Origin: DTU024 sp964518875
GTDB lineage: Bacteria > Bacillota > Clostridia > Christensenellales > Aristaeellaceae
Assembly (NCBI GenBank): GCA_964518875.1
Contig: CAZFHI010000003.1
Location: 75,782-139,781 of the forward strand
Direction of reading: 5' to 3'
DNA length: 64,000 nt
The notes below the pieces were generated by a model. It did no database searches, was not told where the DNA came from, and saw only the letters and a list, made by a program, of their open reading frames with translations. This document shows, one piece after another, positions 7,692 to 15,843 of the stretch (its first letter is position 1; every line of letters starts with the position of its first letter). The translations under genes were made by a program, and so were the position numbers.

Positions 7692-8780
7692 ATGTCCTCA
7701 CTTTCACTTATGATAAAGCCCGTTTCAAGCAGCTGCAACTTAAACTGCAGCTATTGCTTTTACAGGTCAGATTCAAAGCTGCGTTCAGTTCCAAATTACG
7801 GGTTCATGCAGAAGGAAACGCTTGAGTTTATATTAAAGCAAGCCTTCAGCTTTGCTGAAGGCAGCGTTTCCATAGTCTTTCAAGGCGGCGAGCCTGCATT
7901 AAGAGGCCTTGATTTTTTTAAAAGCGCGGCAGAATATATAAATAAATATAAAGCGAGTGCGAAAAACGTTTCCGTTTCCATACAGACTAACGGAACGCTT
8001 TTGAACGAAAGCTGGTGCGAATTCCTGAAAAAAGAAAAATGGCTTGTAGGTCTGTCTTTAGACGGCACGAAAGCGCTGCACGATAAATACAGGCTGTATA
8101 ATTCAGGAAGCGGTACGCTTAACCAGGCGCTTTATTGCGCTAAACTTCTCCAAAAATTTAACATTAATTTTAATATACTTACCGTCGTAACAAATGAAAC
8201 GGCTGAAAAAACGGCCGCTGTGTATAGTTTCCTTAAAAGGAACGGTTTTTTAAGACAGCAGTATATACCTTGTATTTCAAGTTTTAATGAAGAAAACAAG
8301 TTTCTTTCCGCAGCAGCCTACGGCGATTTTCTATGCAGGCTTTTTGACCTGTGGTTTAAAGACAGGATGTCAGGCTTTCCAATATACATAAGGCGGTTTG
8401 AAAACTACATCGCCATGCTTAATGGCAGGATGCCTAACGAATGTGGAATGACAGGCCAATGCGCTGATCAATATATGATAGAAGCAGACGGATCCGTATT
8501 TCCATGCGACTTTTACAGCCTGGACGAGTTTAAATTAGGTGCTATAAAAAGCTTTGAAGAGCTTGAAAAGAGCGGCAAAAGGCTAAGTTTTATAGAAGAT
8601 TCTCTTTCTATAAATATGGAATGCGCCAAATGCAGATACTACTTTATTTGCAGAAACGGATGCAAACGGAACAGAGAGCGCGCTTTAAATGGAATATCTA
8701 AAAACGCATTCTGTTTATCCTATAAGCGCTTTTTTGAGTATGCTTTAGATAGGCTCATGTATATGACAAAGGTTCTGTAA
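7692..8780 (+). CDS. Anaerobic sulfatase-maturating enzyme (radical SAM)
   Basis: This 362-residue radical SAM enzyme of the AslB/anSME type oxidises the sulfatase active-site Cys to formylglycine without O2. C15-x3-C19-x2-C22 binds the SAM-coordinating 4Fe-4S cluster. A cysteine-rich SPASM region from about residue 250 (CGMTGQC, FPCDFY, CAKCRYYFICRNGC, then a late Cys) binds auxiliary clusters. The ATG follows AGGTGG; an upstream in-frame TTG at 7677 has no ribosome binding site. Adjacency to a Cys-type sulfatase makes this call firm. Confidence 0.92.
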   Translation: MSSLSLMIKPVSSSCNLNCSYCFYRSDSKLRSVPNYGFMQKETLEFILKQAFSFAEGSVSIVFQGGEPALRGLDFFKSAAEYINKYKASAKNVSVSIQTNGTLLNESWCEFLKKEKWLVGLSLDGTKALHDKYRLYNSGSGTLNQALYCAKLLQKFNINFNILTVVTNETAEKTAAVYSFLKRNGFLRQQYIPCISSFNEENKFLSAAAYGDFLCRLFDLWFKDRMSGFPIYIRRFENYIAMLNGRMPNECGMTGQCADQYMIEADGSVFPCDFYSLDEFKLGAIKSFEELEKSGKRLSFIEDSLSINMECAKCRYYFICRNGCKRNRERALNGISKNAFCLSYKRFFEYALDRLMYMTKVL

Positions 8781-8806
8781 AATTATTCTTCCGCATTGCC
8801 GCTTAA

Positions 8807-8835
8807 TTGAACAAAGCTGGAATATATCGTATAAT
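8807..8835 (+). promoter_or_regulatory. Promoter of the FRG-domain gene
   Basis: TTGAAC, a 17-bp spacer and TATAAT form a near-consensus sigma-A promoter between the maturase and the FRG gene. The FRG gene can thus be expressed independently of the sulfatase operon. Confidence 0.75.
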
Positions 8836-8865
8836 AAATGAAAATTTATATATGGGGGTGGGTTC

Positions 8866-9675
8866 ATGCGTGAAATAATAATAAATAACTGGGACGAACT
8901 TTCCAACACCATATTTACAAGCGTGTGGGATAACGAAATAATGCGCTACCGCAACAACGTTGTTTACAGAGGAGTGTCTGATAAAAACTGGGAACTCGTG
9001 CCGAGCCTTAACCGCTGCTGCCCAGGCCACCTTGACCTGGAAAGGCATATACTGCGCTCTTTTCGCAAGTACGGTTACGCGGAGCTTAAGGATTCCGTTG
9101 GGCTTTGGCAGACGCTTGCCATGGGGCAGCAGTTCGGGCTTCCCACAAGGCTTTTGGACTGGACCTATTCCCCTTTTGTAGCCGCGCATTTCGCCACTGC
9201 GGATATTGAACAGTTCTCCATAGACGGCTCCATCATATGCTGCGATATGGCAAAAACAAACCAGCACCTGCCGGAAGTTTTCAGCAAATATTTGTTCAGA
9301 GAAAAGTGCAACGTATTTTCTATAGATATGCTGGATCACATAGTTACAGAACTTGATAGATTAAGCGAAATTTCACCAAAGCCCTTCGCCTTTTTCTTTG
9401 AGCCCGCGTCAACGGTAAACCGCATAGCAAACCAGTATGCTTTATTTTCCATAGTAAGCGACTCTGAATATATGATAGACGAGCTTCCCCAGTTAAAGGA
9501 CGCTTTTATTAAAATTATTATTCCGTCCAGTGTAAAGCTTGAAATACGCGATAAGCTTGACTATATAAATATATCTGAAAGAATGCTGTACCCCGGCCTT
9601 GAAGGCGTATGCAAATGGATAGCGAGAAGGTACTCGCCATTGGGGCCGAATTTTTATATGAAAGCTAAAAATTAG
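8866..9675 (+). CDS. FRG-domain protein
   Basis: This 269-residue protein carries an FRG domain, named for its F/Y-R-G motif, seen here as NVVYRGVSDKNW near residue 26. GLPTRLLDWT followed by a hydrophobic AAHFA segment lies near residue 100, also typical. No signal peptide or membrane segment is present. FRG proteins are of uncertain function and are often found in mobile or defence-related settings; no toxin-antitoxin partner is visible here. The ribosome binding site is an unusual GGGGGTGGG. The TAG stop is followed in the same frame by a long open stretch derived from another gene. Confidence 0.82.
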   Translation: MREIIINNWDELSNTIFTSVWDNEIMRYRNNVVYRGVSDKNWELVPSLNRCCPGHLDLERHILRSFRKYGYAELKDSVGLWQTLAMGQQFGLPTRLLDWTYSPFVAAHFATADIEQFSIDGSIICCDMAKTNQHLPEVFSKYLFREKCNVFSIDMLDHIVTELDRLSEISPKPFAFFFEPASTVNRIANQYALFSIVSDSEYMIDELPQLKDAFIKIIIPSSVKLEIRDKLDYINISERMLYPGLEGVCKWIARRYSPLGPNFYMKAKN

Positions 9676-10179
9676 CGCTCATACGCAAACAAAAAAGGCT
9701 GTTTTAAGATCCGGCAATTTGTCAAAAATCCATACAGCAATAATAAAAGCGAAGCCATAAAATACCTTGAGTTTTTATCCAATAAACGCACCATAGAAGA
9801 TTATGCGCTTTTTGCCACTATGACAGAACCTGCCATAGACCCCGCCGTCAACAAAAAATATATAGAAACATGCGAAGAGCTTGAAAAAGAAAAAGCGCTT
9901 GAAAAAGCAGAAACCAACGTACCAACACGCAAAGAAAAAATTTTAGCGCTTCAGGAAGAAGCGGAATATTTGCAAAAGCAGCAGGTAATTATATCTAAAA
10001 AAGCCATAGAAAATTACCATAGTCTCTCCCCATACTTTGTTGTTATGCAAAATGAAGACGTCGCACAAAGCCAAGGCATGAACACATTGCTTTCACGGCT
10101 TTTGGACGGCAATATGTCTTTAAATACGTTCGCGCAAAGCGCAGATGAATATTTCCGTATGGTAATCGCGGAAAATTAA
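9676..10179 (+). pseudogene. C-terminal remnant of an ABC-transporter sugar-binding protein
   Basis: The frame after the FRG stop stays open for 167 codons. It includes VKNPYSNNKSEAIKYLEFLS, an EPAIDP segment, a Glu/Lys-rich coiled coil, SLSPYFVV and an ending LLDGNMSLNTFAQSADEYFR. This pattern is what I know as the C-terminal third of large carbohydrate-ABC-transporter solute-binding lipoproteins in Clostridia. The similarity starts well upstream of the only ATG (9820), which has no ribosome binding site, and there is no signal peptide or N-domain. It is therefore a decayed fragment. A GC-rich terminator follows about 90 bp later. Confidence 0.65.
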
Positions 10180-10268
10180 GCAATTGCTGCAAGCGTCAGG
10201 GCTTAAGCCTTAAAATTTTAACAATTAAACAAATCAATCAATATTTACGTTTAACAAAGCTTTTGATG

Positions 10269-10293
10269 CGCGCATTTTATTTGCGCGTTTTTT
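10269..10293 (+). terminator. Intrinsic terminator
   Basis: CGCGCA / TGCGCG with a 7-nt loop is followed by a run of seven T. It closes the accessory island and overlaps the upstream part of the yitT promoter. Confidence 0.65.
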
Positions 10294-10294
10294 A

Positions 10295-10303
10295 TGCTAT
10301 AAT
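10295..10303 (+). promoter_or_regulatory. Extended -10 promoter of the yitT-dnaX run
   Basis: TGCTATAAT is a perfect extended -10 element 30 bp before the yitT start. The -35 position falls in the terminator stem-loop and has no clear hexamer. Confidence 0.55.
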
Positions 10304-10333
10304 CAAAGCGAAGTTAATAGTGCGGAGGCTGCT

Positions 10334-11203
10334 TTGAAAACAAAAAAATTCGCAGACAAAAATCAGGCATTTATCGACTATTCGCAGATTATAGTCGGAT
10401 CTTTTTTAGGCGCGCTTGCCTATCCCATGTTTTTAGTTCCAAACAACATAGCACCAGGAGGCGTTACAGGCATTGCGACCGTAATAAACTATCTATGGGG
10501 CTTCCCGGTAGGTATTACAAGCTTAGCGTTAAACTTGCCTTTATTTATAATAGGCTATCGCAGCATGGGCAAACGCTTTGTTTTCAGGACGCTGTTTGCA
10601 ACCGTCTGTTTTTCACTGATGATAGATATGCTTAAGATCCCCCTGGTAACAGAAGACGAGCTTCTGGCATCCGTTTTTGGGGGCGCGCTGCTGGGATTTG
10701 GCCTTGCGCTTATACTCAGAGGAAACGCCACAACCGGAGGAACAGACCTTATAGCTCGCATGGTGCATAGGCGCTTCCCAATTATCTCCATAGGCGTATT
10801 TTTGCTTATTATAGACTTTTTAGTAGTATTTCTTGCAGGCGTAACCATGGGAATGAAGCACGCGCTCTACGCCATGATTACTGTGTTTGTATGCTCAAAG
10901 GCTTTAGACACTGTGCTTGCCGGCGTAAGCACAAATAAGGTGTGCTATATTATATCTAAAGAGCACGAAGCGATAAAACAGCGTATTTTAAACGATATGG
11001 AGCGCGGTGTTACCGTATTTAAGGCTAAGGGCGGTTACAGCGGAGAAAGCATTTATATGCTGCTGTGCGTAGTAAACAGGCTTGAAATAATGAACCTTAA
11101 AGAAATAGTTCGCTGCGAAGACGAAAAGGCTTTTGTTTTTGTTATGGATACGCATGAAACACTTGGCGAAGGATTCCACGCTTTAAACGACGACAGACTG
11201 TAA
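10334..11203 (+). CDS. YitT-family membrane protein
   Basis: This 289-residue protein has the N-terminal YitT membrane domain (about five to six helices, residues 15-190; FLVPNNIAPGGVTGIATV and GNATTGGTDLIARM are typical) and a C-terminal DUF2179 cytoplasmic domain from about residue 200. Its molecular function is not established; transport has been suggested for the family. The start is TTG behind CGGAGG. It is only 13 bp upstream of dnaX and probably co-transcribed. Confidence 0.88.
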   Translation: MKTKKFADKNQAFIDYSQIIVGSFLGALAYPMFLVPNNIAPGGVTGIATVINYLWGFPVGITSLALNLPLFIIGYRSMGKRFVFRTLFATVCFSLMIDMLKIPLVTEDELLASVFGGALLGFGLALILRGNATTGGTDLIARMVHRRFPIISIGVFLLIIDFLVVFLAGVTMGMKHALYAMITVFVCSKALDTVLAGVSTNKVCYIISKEHEAIKQRILNDMERGVTVFKAKGGYSGESIYMLLCVVNRLEIMNLKEIVRCEDEKAFVFVMDTHETLGEGFHALNDDRL

Positions 11204-11216
11204 TAAGGAGGACATT

Positions 11217-13037
11217 TTGTACCAAACACTATACCGCGCCTGGCGCCCGCAGTCCTTCAGCGACATGGTGGGACAAAGCGCCGTTGTTAATACATTAAGA
11301 AATCAAGTAAAAACAAGTCATATATCACACGCTTATCTGTTTTGCGGCACAAGAGGCACCGGAAAAACCAGCGCCGCAAGGATATTAAGCATGGCTATAA
11401 ACTGTGAAAACCCTAAGAACGGCGATCCCTGCCTTGAATGCGAAAGCTGCGTTACCCTTAAGAAGGACGCTTCGCTTGACGTAATTGAAATGGACGCGGC
11501 CAGCAACAGCCATGTTGAAGAAATACGTGAAATGCTCGAAAAAGTAAACTATCCACCGCAGCAAGCTAAATACAAGGTGTATATAATAGACGAAGTGCAT
11601 ATGCTTTCAAACGCTGCGTTCAACGCCCTTCTTAAAACGCTTGAGGAACCGCCTAAATACATGGTTTTTATTTTGGCAACGACAGAGCCTCAAAAGCTTC
11701 CCGCCACAATACTTTCCCGTTGCCAGCGCTTTGACTTTGGCAGAATATCAAAGGACGACATAGCAGGCAGGCTTAAAAAGGCGCTTGACGAAACAGAATT
11801 TGAAGAAAGCGCATTGCAAATAATAGTTTCTTCAGCTGAAGGAAGCATGCGCGACGCCTGGAGCCTGCTTGATATGTGCCTGCAGCCTGGTAAAGCGTTA
11901 ACTGAAGAGCATGTGCGCGCAGCGCTTGGCACGGTAAGCCGCGAATTTCTTTATGATTTTTTTGACGCCATAGCTGAAAAAAATATGAGCGCCGTTTTAG
12001 AGCTTACAGATAAATTGATGGCTTCAGGCAAAGACATACAGGTGTTTTTGCGCAGTTTTTCTCAGCATCTCAGAGAAGTCATGTACGCATATTTTAATAA
12101 TGAATCTATTAAAGACGAGCGCATGCTGCTGCAAGCTAAAAAGGTATCCCCTGAAAGGCTGACTCTTCTTATTGAACAGTGCATGAAGGCAGAGTCTGAT
12201 GCTAAATGGTCGGCTTCGCCGCGCACCCTGCTGGAAGCTTTCGCTTTGCGCGCTTGTCTTCAGCAAACGGACGCAGACGATATACTGGCGCTTTCAGCTA
12301 AGGTTGAAGAGCTTGAAAAGAAAATAGAAGCATTAAGCGCAGGCGGCGCGTTTACGCAAAAAAAGATAGAAAAAAGTTCTGATAATTCGAAAGTTGAAAA
12401 CAGCGCTGCGAAAAAAAGTAAAGCCTCCCCTGCGCGCGATGAAGCGCGGGAACGGCGAAATGACAAGCTTAACGCAGAGCAAAGCGCGCTTAATCTTAAA
12501 TCTAAGGCCGGTTCAAACGATAAAGCTACCGGGCAAATAACTAACGCTGAACAAACTAAGCGGGAGACTTCACATGAATCCGATACGAATAAAGCGGAAA
12601 AGAAATCTTACGCGTCCACAGCGTCTGAAGACAACGAAATAAATGAAACAGGTTCTTTAAATCCATTACATGATGAAAAAAGCGAACAGCCGTCTGTAAC
12701 TCCCAAAACCGCCTGGAACAATATGCTAAAGCGCGCTCAAAAAGAGCTTACTTCGTCCTACGGCATTATACAGCAGGGCAAGTACGGCGGTTTTTCAGAG
12801 GGTCGTTTTACGCTTATTTACGAGTTGGGAAAAGAGCCTTATCTTGCCTTTGTAAATGATCCTGCGAGAAAAGACGCCATAGAGAAACTGCTTTCCGAAG
12901 AGTTCGGTTCGTCTGTAAGCTTTGAAGCAAAGCTTGAAAAAAGCGAAAGCGTTAAGAAAGACAAGCAGAAGCAGGTTCAAAAGGATATAGAGCAGCTGAG
13001 CGCGTTAGTAGGCAGAGAGAACATCATTTTAAAATAG
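11217..13037 (+). CDS. dnaX: DNA polymerase III subunits gamma/tau
   Basis: This 606-residue protein is the clamp-loader ATPase that also organises the replisome. The Walker A motif GTRGTGKTS is at residues 44-52, the four-Cys zinc site around CENPKNGDPCLECESC, IIDEVHML near 127 and the arginine finger in LSRCQRF near 165. AAA+ and collar domains run to about residue 365. A long Lys/Glu/Ser-rich linker and a tau-like C-terminal domain follow. The start is TTG behind AGGAGG. Slippery A-runs in the linker may also give a shorter gamma-like form. No recR or ybaB follows, unlike many Bacillota. Confidence 0.95.
   Translation: MYQTLYRAWRPQSFSDMVGQSAVVNTLRNQVKTSHISHAYLFCGTRGTGKTSAARILSMAINCENPKNGDPCLECESCVTLKKDASLDVIEMDAASNSHVEEIREMLEKVNYPPQQAKYKVYIIDEVHMLSNAAFNALLKTLEEPPKYMVFILATTEPQKLPATILSRCQRFDFGRISKDDIAGRLKKALDETEFEESALQIIVSSAEGSMRDAWSLLDMCLQPGKALTEEHVRAALGTVSREFLYDFFDAIAEKNMSAVLELTDKLMASGKDIQVFLRSFSQHLREVMYAYFNNESIKDERMLLQAKKVSPERLTLLIEQCMKAESDAKWSASPRTLLEAFALRACLQQTDADDILALSAKVEELEKKIEALSAGGAFTQKKIEKSSDNSKVENSAAKKSKASPARDEARERRNDKLNAEQSALNLKSKAGSNDKATGQITNAEQTKRETSHESDTNKAEKKSYASTASEDNEINETGSLNPLHDEKSEQPSVTPKTAWNNMLKRAQKELTSSYGIIQQGKYGGFSEGRFTLIYELGKEPYLAFVNDPARKDAIEKLLSEEFGSSVSFEAKLEKSESVKKDKQKQVQKDIEQLSALVGRENIILK
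12358..12421 (+). other. Candidate -1 frameshift signals in dnaX
   Basis: A AAA AAG lies in the phase used by the E. coli dnaX frameshift: codons CAA AAA AAG at 12357-12365. In the -1 frame a TGA follows at 12380-12382, giving a product of about 388 residues. A second A7 run at 12411-12417 is followed in the -1 frame by TAA at 12419-12421, giving about 401 residues. An AGGCGG sits 12 bp upstream of the first site. No strong downstream hairpin is visible. Confidence 0.45.
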
Positions 13038-13062
13038 CGACGGTATAAAGCGGTCCGAAGCA

Positions 13063-13090
13063 TTTACAATATATTAAGATATGATATACT
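13063..13090 (+). promoter_or_regulatory. Promoter of the envelope-protein cluster
   Basis: TTTACA and TATACT are separated by 16 bp, about 40 bp upstream of the next start codon. It would drive the four-gene cluster at 13130-17348. Confidence 0.5.
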
Positions 13091-13129
13091 GTTGATGTAA
13101 CAAGTGTTAACTTTCAAGAAGGAATGATT

Positions 13130-14206
13130 ATGAGCGAAAACCGCAACAGATATTCAAGCGCACCTTTGCAGGACCTGAAGCAGGCAAAGAAAAAGGCAAG
13201 GCAGGCGCCCAGGCCTCCAAGAAACGGCGTGCCGCAGTCCAGCCGCGAAATGAGGCGTTTTACCAGCCTGCAGCTCATGCTTATGGTAATATTGCCTCTG
13301 TTTTTTGTTATTGCTCTTTTTGTGCAAAACACAATGTTTTTTTTGGTGTTTGCGCTTATATCGGTAATATGCCTTATGATAACGTGGCTGGTTTCCGCGT
13401 TTGCGCCAAACGCGAGGGCTACGCTTACAATAATACATATAGCGCTGATTGTCGTAGCGCTTTTCGCGGTGCTTTTAAGCCCGCCTCAGGCGCCTCAAGA
13501 CAACGCAGATCAAACGCAGCCGCAAACCGTTAAAGACGCCATGCTCTCTGCAAGCATGATTTCCATGAAGCAAGAACAACAGGCTCAGGAAGGGCCTACG
13601 CCTACTCCTAACCCGGGGCGCGCTTCTTTCGCGCAGCAGCGCCTTGAGGATTTTTTAAGCGCCTGGAGCCGTATAGATTATACGGAAATGGCAAGCTGCT
13701 GCCTTCCTTCCTGGATTGCCCAGCAGGAAAACCCAGAAACCGCAATGTTCCACCTGCGCGCAAACCGCACCATTGTTTCATACGAAATACTCGAAGTAAC
13801 CGGAAACGATATGGACCAGACAAGGACTATAAACATGAATGCGCTCATAGATAAAAGCAACGGGAATCCGCCTCAGACAAACCGCTTTCAGGTATTGATG
13901 GTGCGCAATAACGACAACTGGTATGTTGACCCGCGTTCCCTGACATCTCTTGGCGTAATAGAAAGCGAGGAAGAAATCGCCTCCCGTATTATGACGACGA
14001 TAGTGCCTACCGCAACGCCTTCCCCGGATACCTTGCTTTATTACAATCCAGACGGCGGCAGATATTACCACATAAACAACCGCTGCCCCGACATAGACGA
14101 AAAATATCTTCCGCTTACAGCTTCTTTCTATTACAGGGAATTAAGCGCCAACCAGGACTATGCCAAGCTGTCGCCCTGCGGCGTATGCAGAGCGCCAAAC
14201 AAATAA
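13130..14206 (+). CDS. Membrane protein with extracytoplasmic NTF2-like and Cys-motif regions
   Basis: I do not recognise this 358-residue protein. The N-terminus (about 1-42) is basic and Pro-rich. Three hydrophobic helices lie at about 47-70, 72-92 and 100-118, then a Gln/Pro/Thr-rich linker. Residues about 165-280 resemble an NTF2/DUF4878-like fold (RLEDFLSAWSRIDYTEM). A second Thr/Pro linker leads to a small tail with HINNRCP and CGVC, probably a metal-binding knuckle. The ATG used follows AAGGA at proper spacing; an ATG six bases earlier touches it. The next gene begins one base after its stop codon. Confidence 0.75.
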   Translation: MSENRNRYSSAPLQDLKQAKKKARQAPRPPRNGVPQSSREMRRFTSLQLMLMVILPLFFVIALFVQNTMFFLVFALISVICLMITWLVSAFAPNARATLTIIHIALIVVALFAVLLSPPQAPQDNADQTQPQTVKDAMLSASMISMKQEQQAQEGPTPTPNPGRASFAQQRLEDFLSAWSRIDYTEMASCCLPSWIAQQENPETAMFHLRANRTIVSYEILEVTGNDMDQTRTINMNALIDKSNGNPPQTNRFQVLMVRNNDNWYVDPRSLTSLGVIESEEEIASRIMTTIVPTATPSPDTLLYYNPDGGRYYHINNRCPDIDEKYLPLTASFYYRELSANQDYAKLSPCGVCRAPNK

Positions 14207-14207
14207 T

Positions 14208-14948
14208 ATGCGCTACCACATTGATACGATACCTGTCTGGGACGCGTTAAGGCTTGATAAAGGCTGCCTGTTTTGCGTTCTTAGAGAAAGTACCGAAGAA
14301 ACGCTCGTAAGCCGTTGCCTTGGCGCTTCCCTGATGGAGCCTGATACGAGAATACGCGTTAACGAAAAAGGCTTTTGCCAAAAGCACCAGCAAATGCTTT
14401 TTGAGCATGAAAACAAGCTCGGCCACGCCTTGCTTATGCAGTCCCACATGGCCGAAATAAGTAAAAAGCTTGAAAACGCCTTTAACGAAGCGGCCAAGAG
14501 CCAAAAAAAGAGCATGTTTTTTAAACCGCAGTCTGTGGCAAAAAAACCTTTGTTTGATTTTTTAGACGGCTGCTTCGTTTGCGAAAATTTAGACAGTAAT
14601 ATGCAGCGTTTCTGCTATACCTTTCTTTACCTTTACAAAACAGATTCTAACTTTAAAAAAGAGTTTTTGTCTTCCAAAGGGCTTTGCCTTCCTGATTTAC
14701 GCTTCGTGCTGAATATGGCGGAAAAGCAATACAGCGAAAAGCTCTATAAAGAGCTTACAGAGGATCTTAAAGAGCAGACGTTAAGACAGCTTAAGCAGAT
14801 AAGGGAAGATATAGACTGGTTTACTCAAAAATTTGATTACAGGAATCAAAGCGCGCCATGGAAAAACAGTAAGGACGCTTTAGAGCGCTGCATAAACTTT
14901 TTGTCCGGTAAAACGATAGGCAAGCCTTTTTCAGGTAAGGAAAAGTAA
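14208..14948 (+). CDS. DUF6062-like Cys-rich protein
   Basis: This 246-residue cytosolic protein begins MRYHIDTIPVWDALR, which I associate with DUF6062. Two CxxC pairs (GCLFC near residue 19 and GCFVC near 125) and a FCQKH segment suggest metal binding through Cys and His. The remainder is helical and charged. There is no membrane segment. The ATG starts one base after the stop of the upstream membrane protein and the gene is followed by a GerMN protein at one-base spacing, so it belongs to the envelope cluster. Its function is unknown. Confidence 0.7.
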   Translation: MRYHIDTIPVWDALRLDKGCLFCVLRESTEETLVSRCLGASLMEPDTRIRVNEKGFCQKHQQMLFEHENKLGHALLMQSHMAEISKKLENAFNEAAKSQKKSMFFKPQSVAKKPLFDFLDGCFVCENLDSNMQRFCYTFLYLYKTDSNFKKEFLSSKGLCLPDLRFVLNMAEKQYSEKLYKELTEDLKEQTLRQLKQIREDIDWFTQKFDYRNQSAPWKNSKDALERCINFLSGKTIGKPFSGKEK

Positions 14949-14949
14949 T

Positions 14950-15843
14950 ATGGCACATTTTTTCAAAAGAATTTTTATTATATTTGCCGCATTGCTTTTA
15001 ATCTTCCCTTCCTTCGGCACGGCGCAAAGCGACACATACAAAAGCTGCGCTCTGTACTTCCGCTTTAAAAACAGCGCATTGCTCGGCGCTGAAGAAAGAA
15101 AAATAATGGTTCCCGCTGAAAGCTCTTTTGAAACAGAGTTAATTAAAGCGCTTATAGCCGGGCCTTCGAGCGTGCTCCCATATTTTTCCCCTCTGTTTCC
15201 TTCTGGAACAGAAGTTTTAAACACCTGGGGCAATAAAAACATATTATTTGTTACGTTTAACGATAAGCTTTTAAACAGATACAGCGATGAAATAATGCGC
15301 TTTGACGAGCAGTATAAGTCCCATGAAGGAAGTCTGCGCCGCAGGCTTGCCATGGCCTCGCTCGTCTGCACAGTTACTGAAAACACGTCGTTTTCTTACG
15401 TTCAGGTGCTTATACAAGGGAATGTGGACGAAAACACGTCTATGCGTCTTTCTGAAAGCTATTTTTTGCAGGACGGTAAAAATTTGCTTCCGCCTTTAGC
15501 AAGAAAAGAAGAATATATAATGCAGCCAAAAAACTCCGCAGAATTTTTTATTAAGGCTCTTGAAAAAGGAAATTATGCTGAAGCTGTGGAGTGGCTTGCT
15601 CCTTATTCCTTAAGCCCTGATTTTAGCTCTGAGCGTTTTCCTGTATTTTCCGAATACACATTGAGCCAGGGCACGATTTCTCTAAACGGCGCGCAGGCTA
15701 TAGTGCTGCTTGACGCCATACTCCAAGATACAGACGGCGTTGCAAGAACAATAGAAAGCCTTCCTATAAGAATGCAGAATATAAACGGTATATGGAAAAT
15801 TATATATAGTTCAATAGAAGATATATTCGGGGAATCAATATGA
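14950..15843 (+). CDS. Secreted GerMN-domain protein
   Basis: This 297-residue exported protein has a signal peptide (MAHFFKRIFIIFAALLLIF...) with no lipobox. A GerMN domain covers about residues 35-165 (LYFRFKNSALLGAEERKI, ALIAGPSSVLPYFSPLFPSGTEV, FVTFNDKLL). The C-terminal half (about 195-297) is a second, NTF2-like region. GerMN domains occur in germination and sporulation proteins and in envelope proteins. It overlaps the next GerMN lipoprotein gene by four bases. Confidence 0.8.
   Translation: MAHFFKRIFIIFAALLLIFPSFGTAQSDTYKSCALYFRFKNSALLGAEERKIMVPAESSFETELIKALIAGPSSVLPYFSPLFPSGTEVLNTWGNKNILFVTFNDKLLNRYSDEIMRFDEQYKSHEGSLRRRLAMASLVCTVTENTSFSYVQVLIQGNVDENTSMRLSESYFLQDGKNLLPPLARKEEYIMQPKNSAEFFIKALEKGNYAEAVEWLAPYSLSPDFSSERFPVFSEYTLSQGTISLNGAQAIVLLDAILQDTDGVARTIESLPIRMQNINGIWKIIYSSIEDIFGESI

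Noticed and set aside
8866..9675. FRG gene as half of a toxin-antitoxin or defence pair
   Set aside because: No small partner gene, nuclease or mobile-element gene lies beside it; only a transporter remnant follows.
9820..10179. A stand-alone 119-codon gene starting at the ATG at 9820
   Set aside because: There is no ribosome binding site, and the protein similarity and open frame extend far upstream of that ATG, so a truncated remnant is the better reading.
4818..10333. Island carried by a transposon or prophage
   Set aside because: No transposase, integrase, terminal inverted repeats or tRNA attachment site could be found at either edge.
11180..13130. SRP RNA or recR/ybaB next to dnaX
   Set aside because: The flanking gaps are 13 and 92 bp and hold no RNA-like structure; neither recR nor ybaB coding sequence is present.
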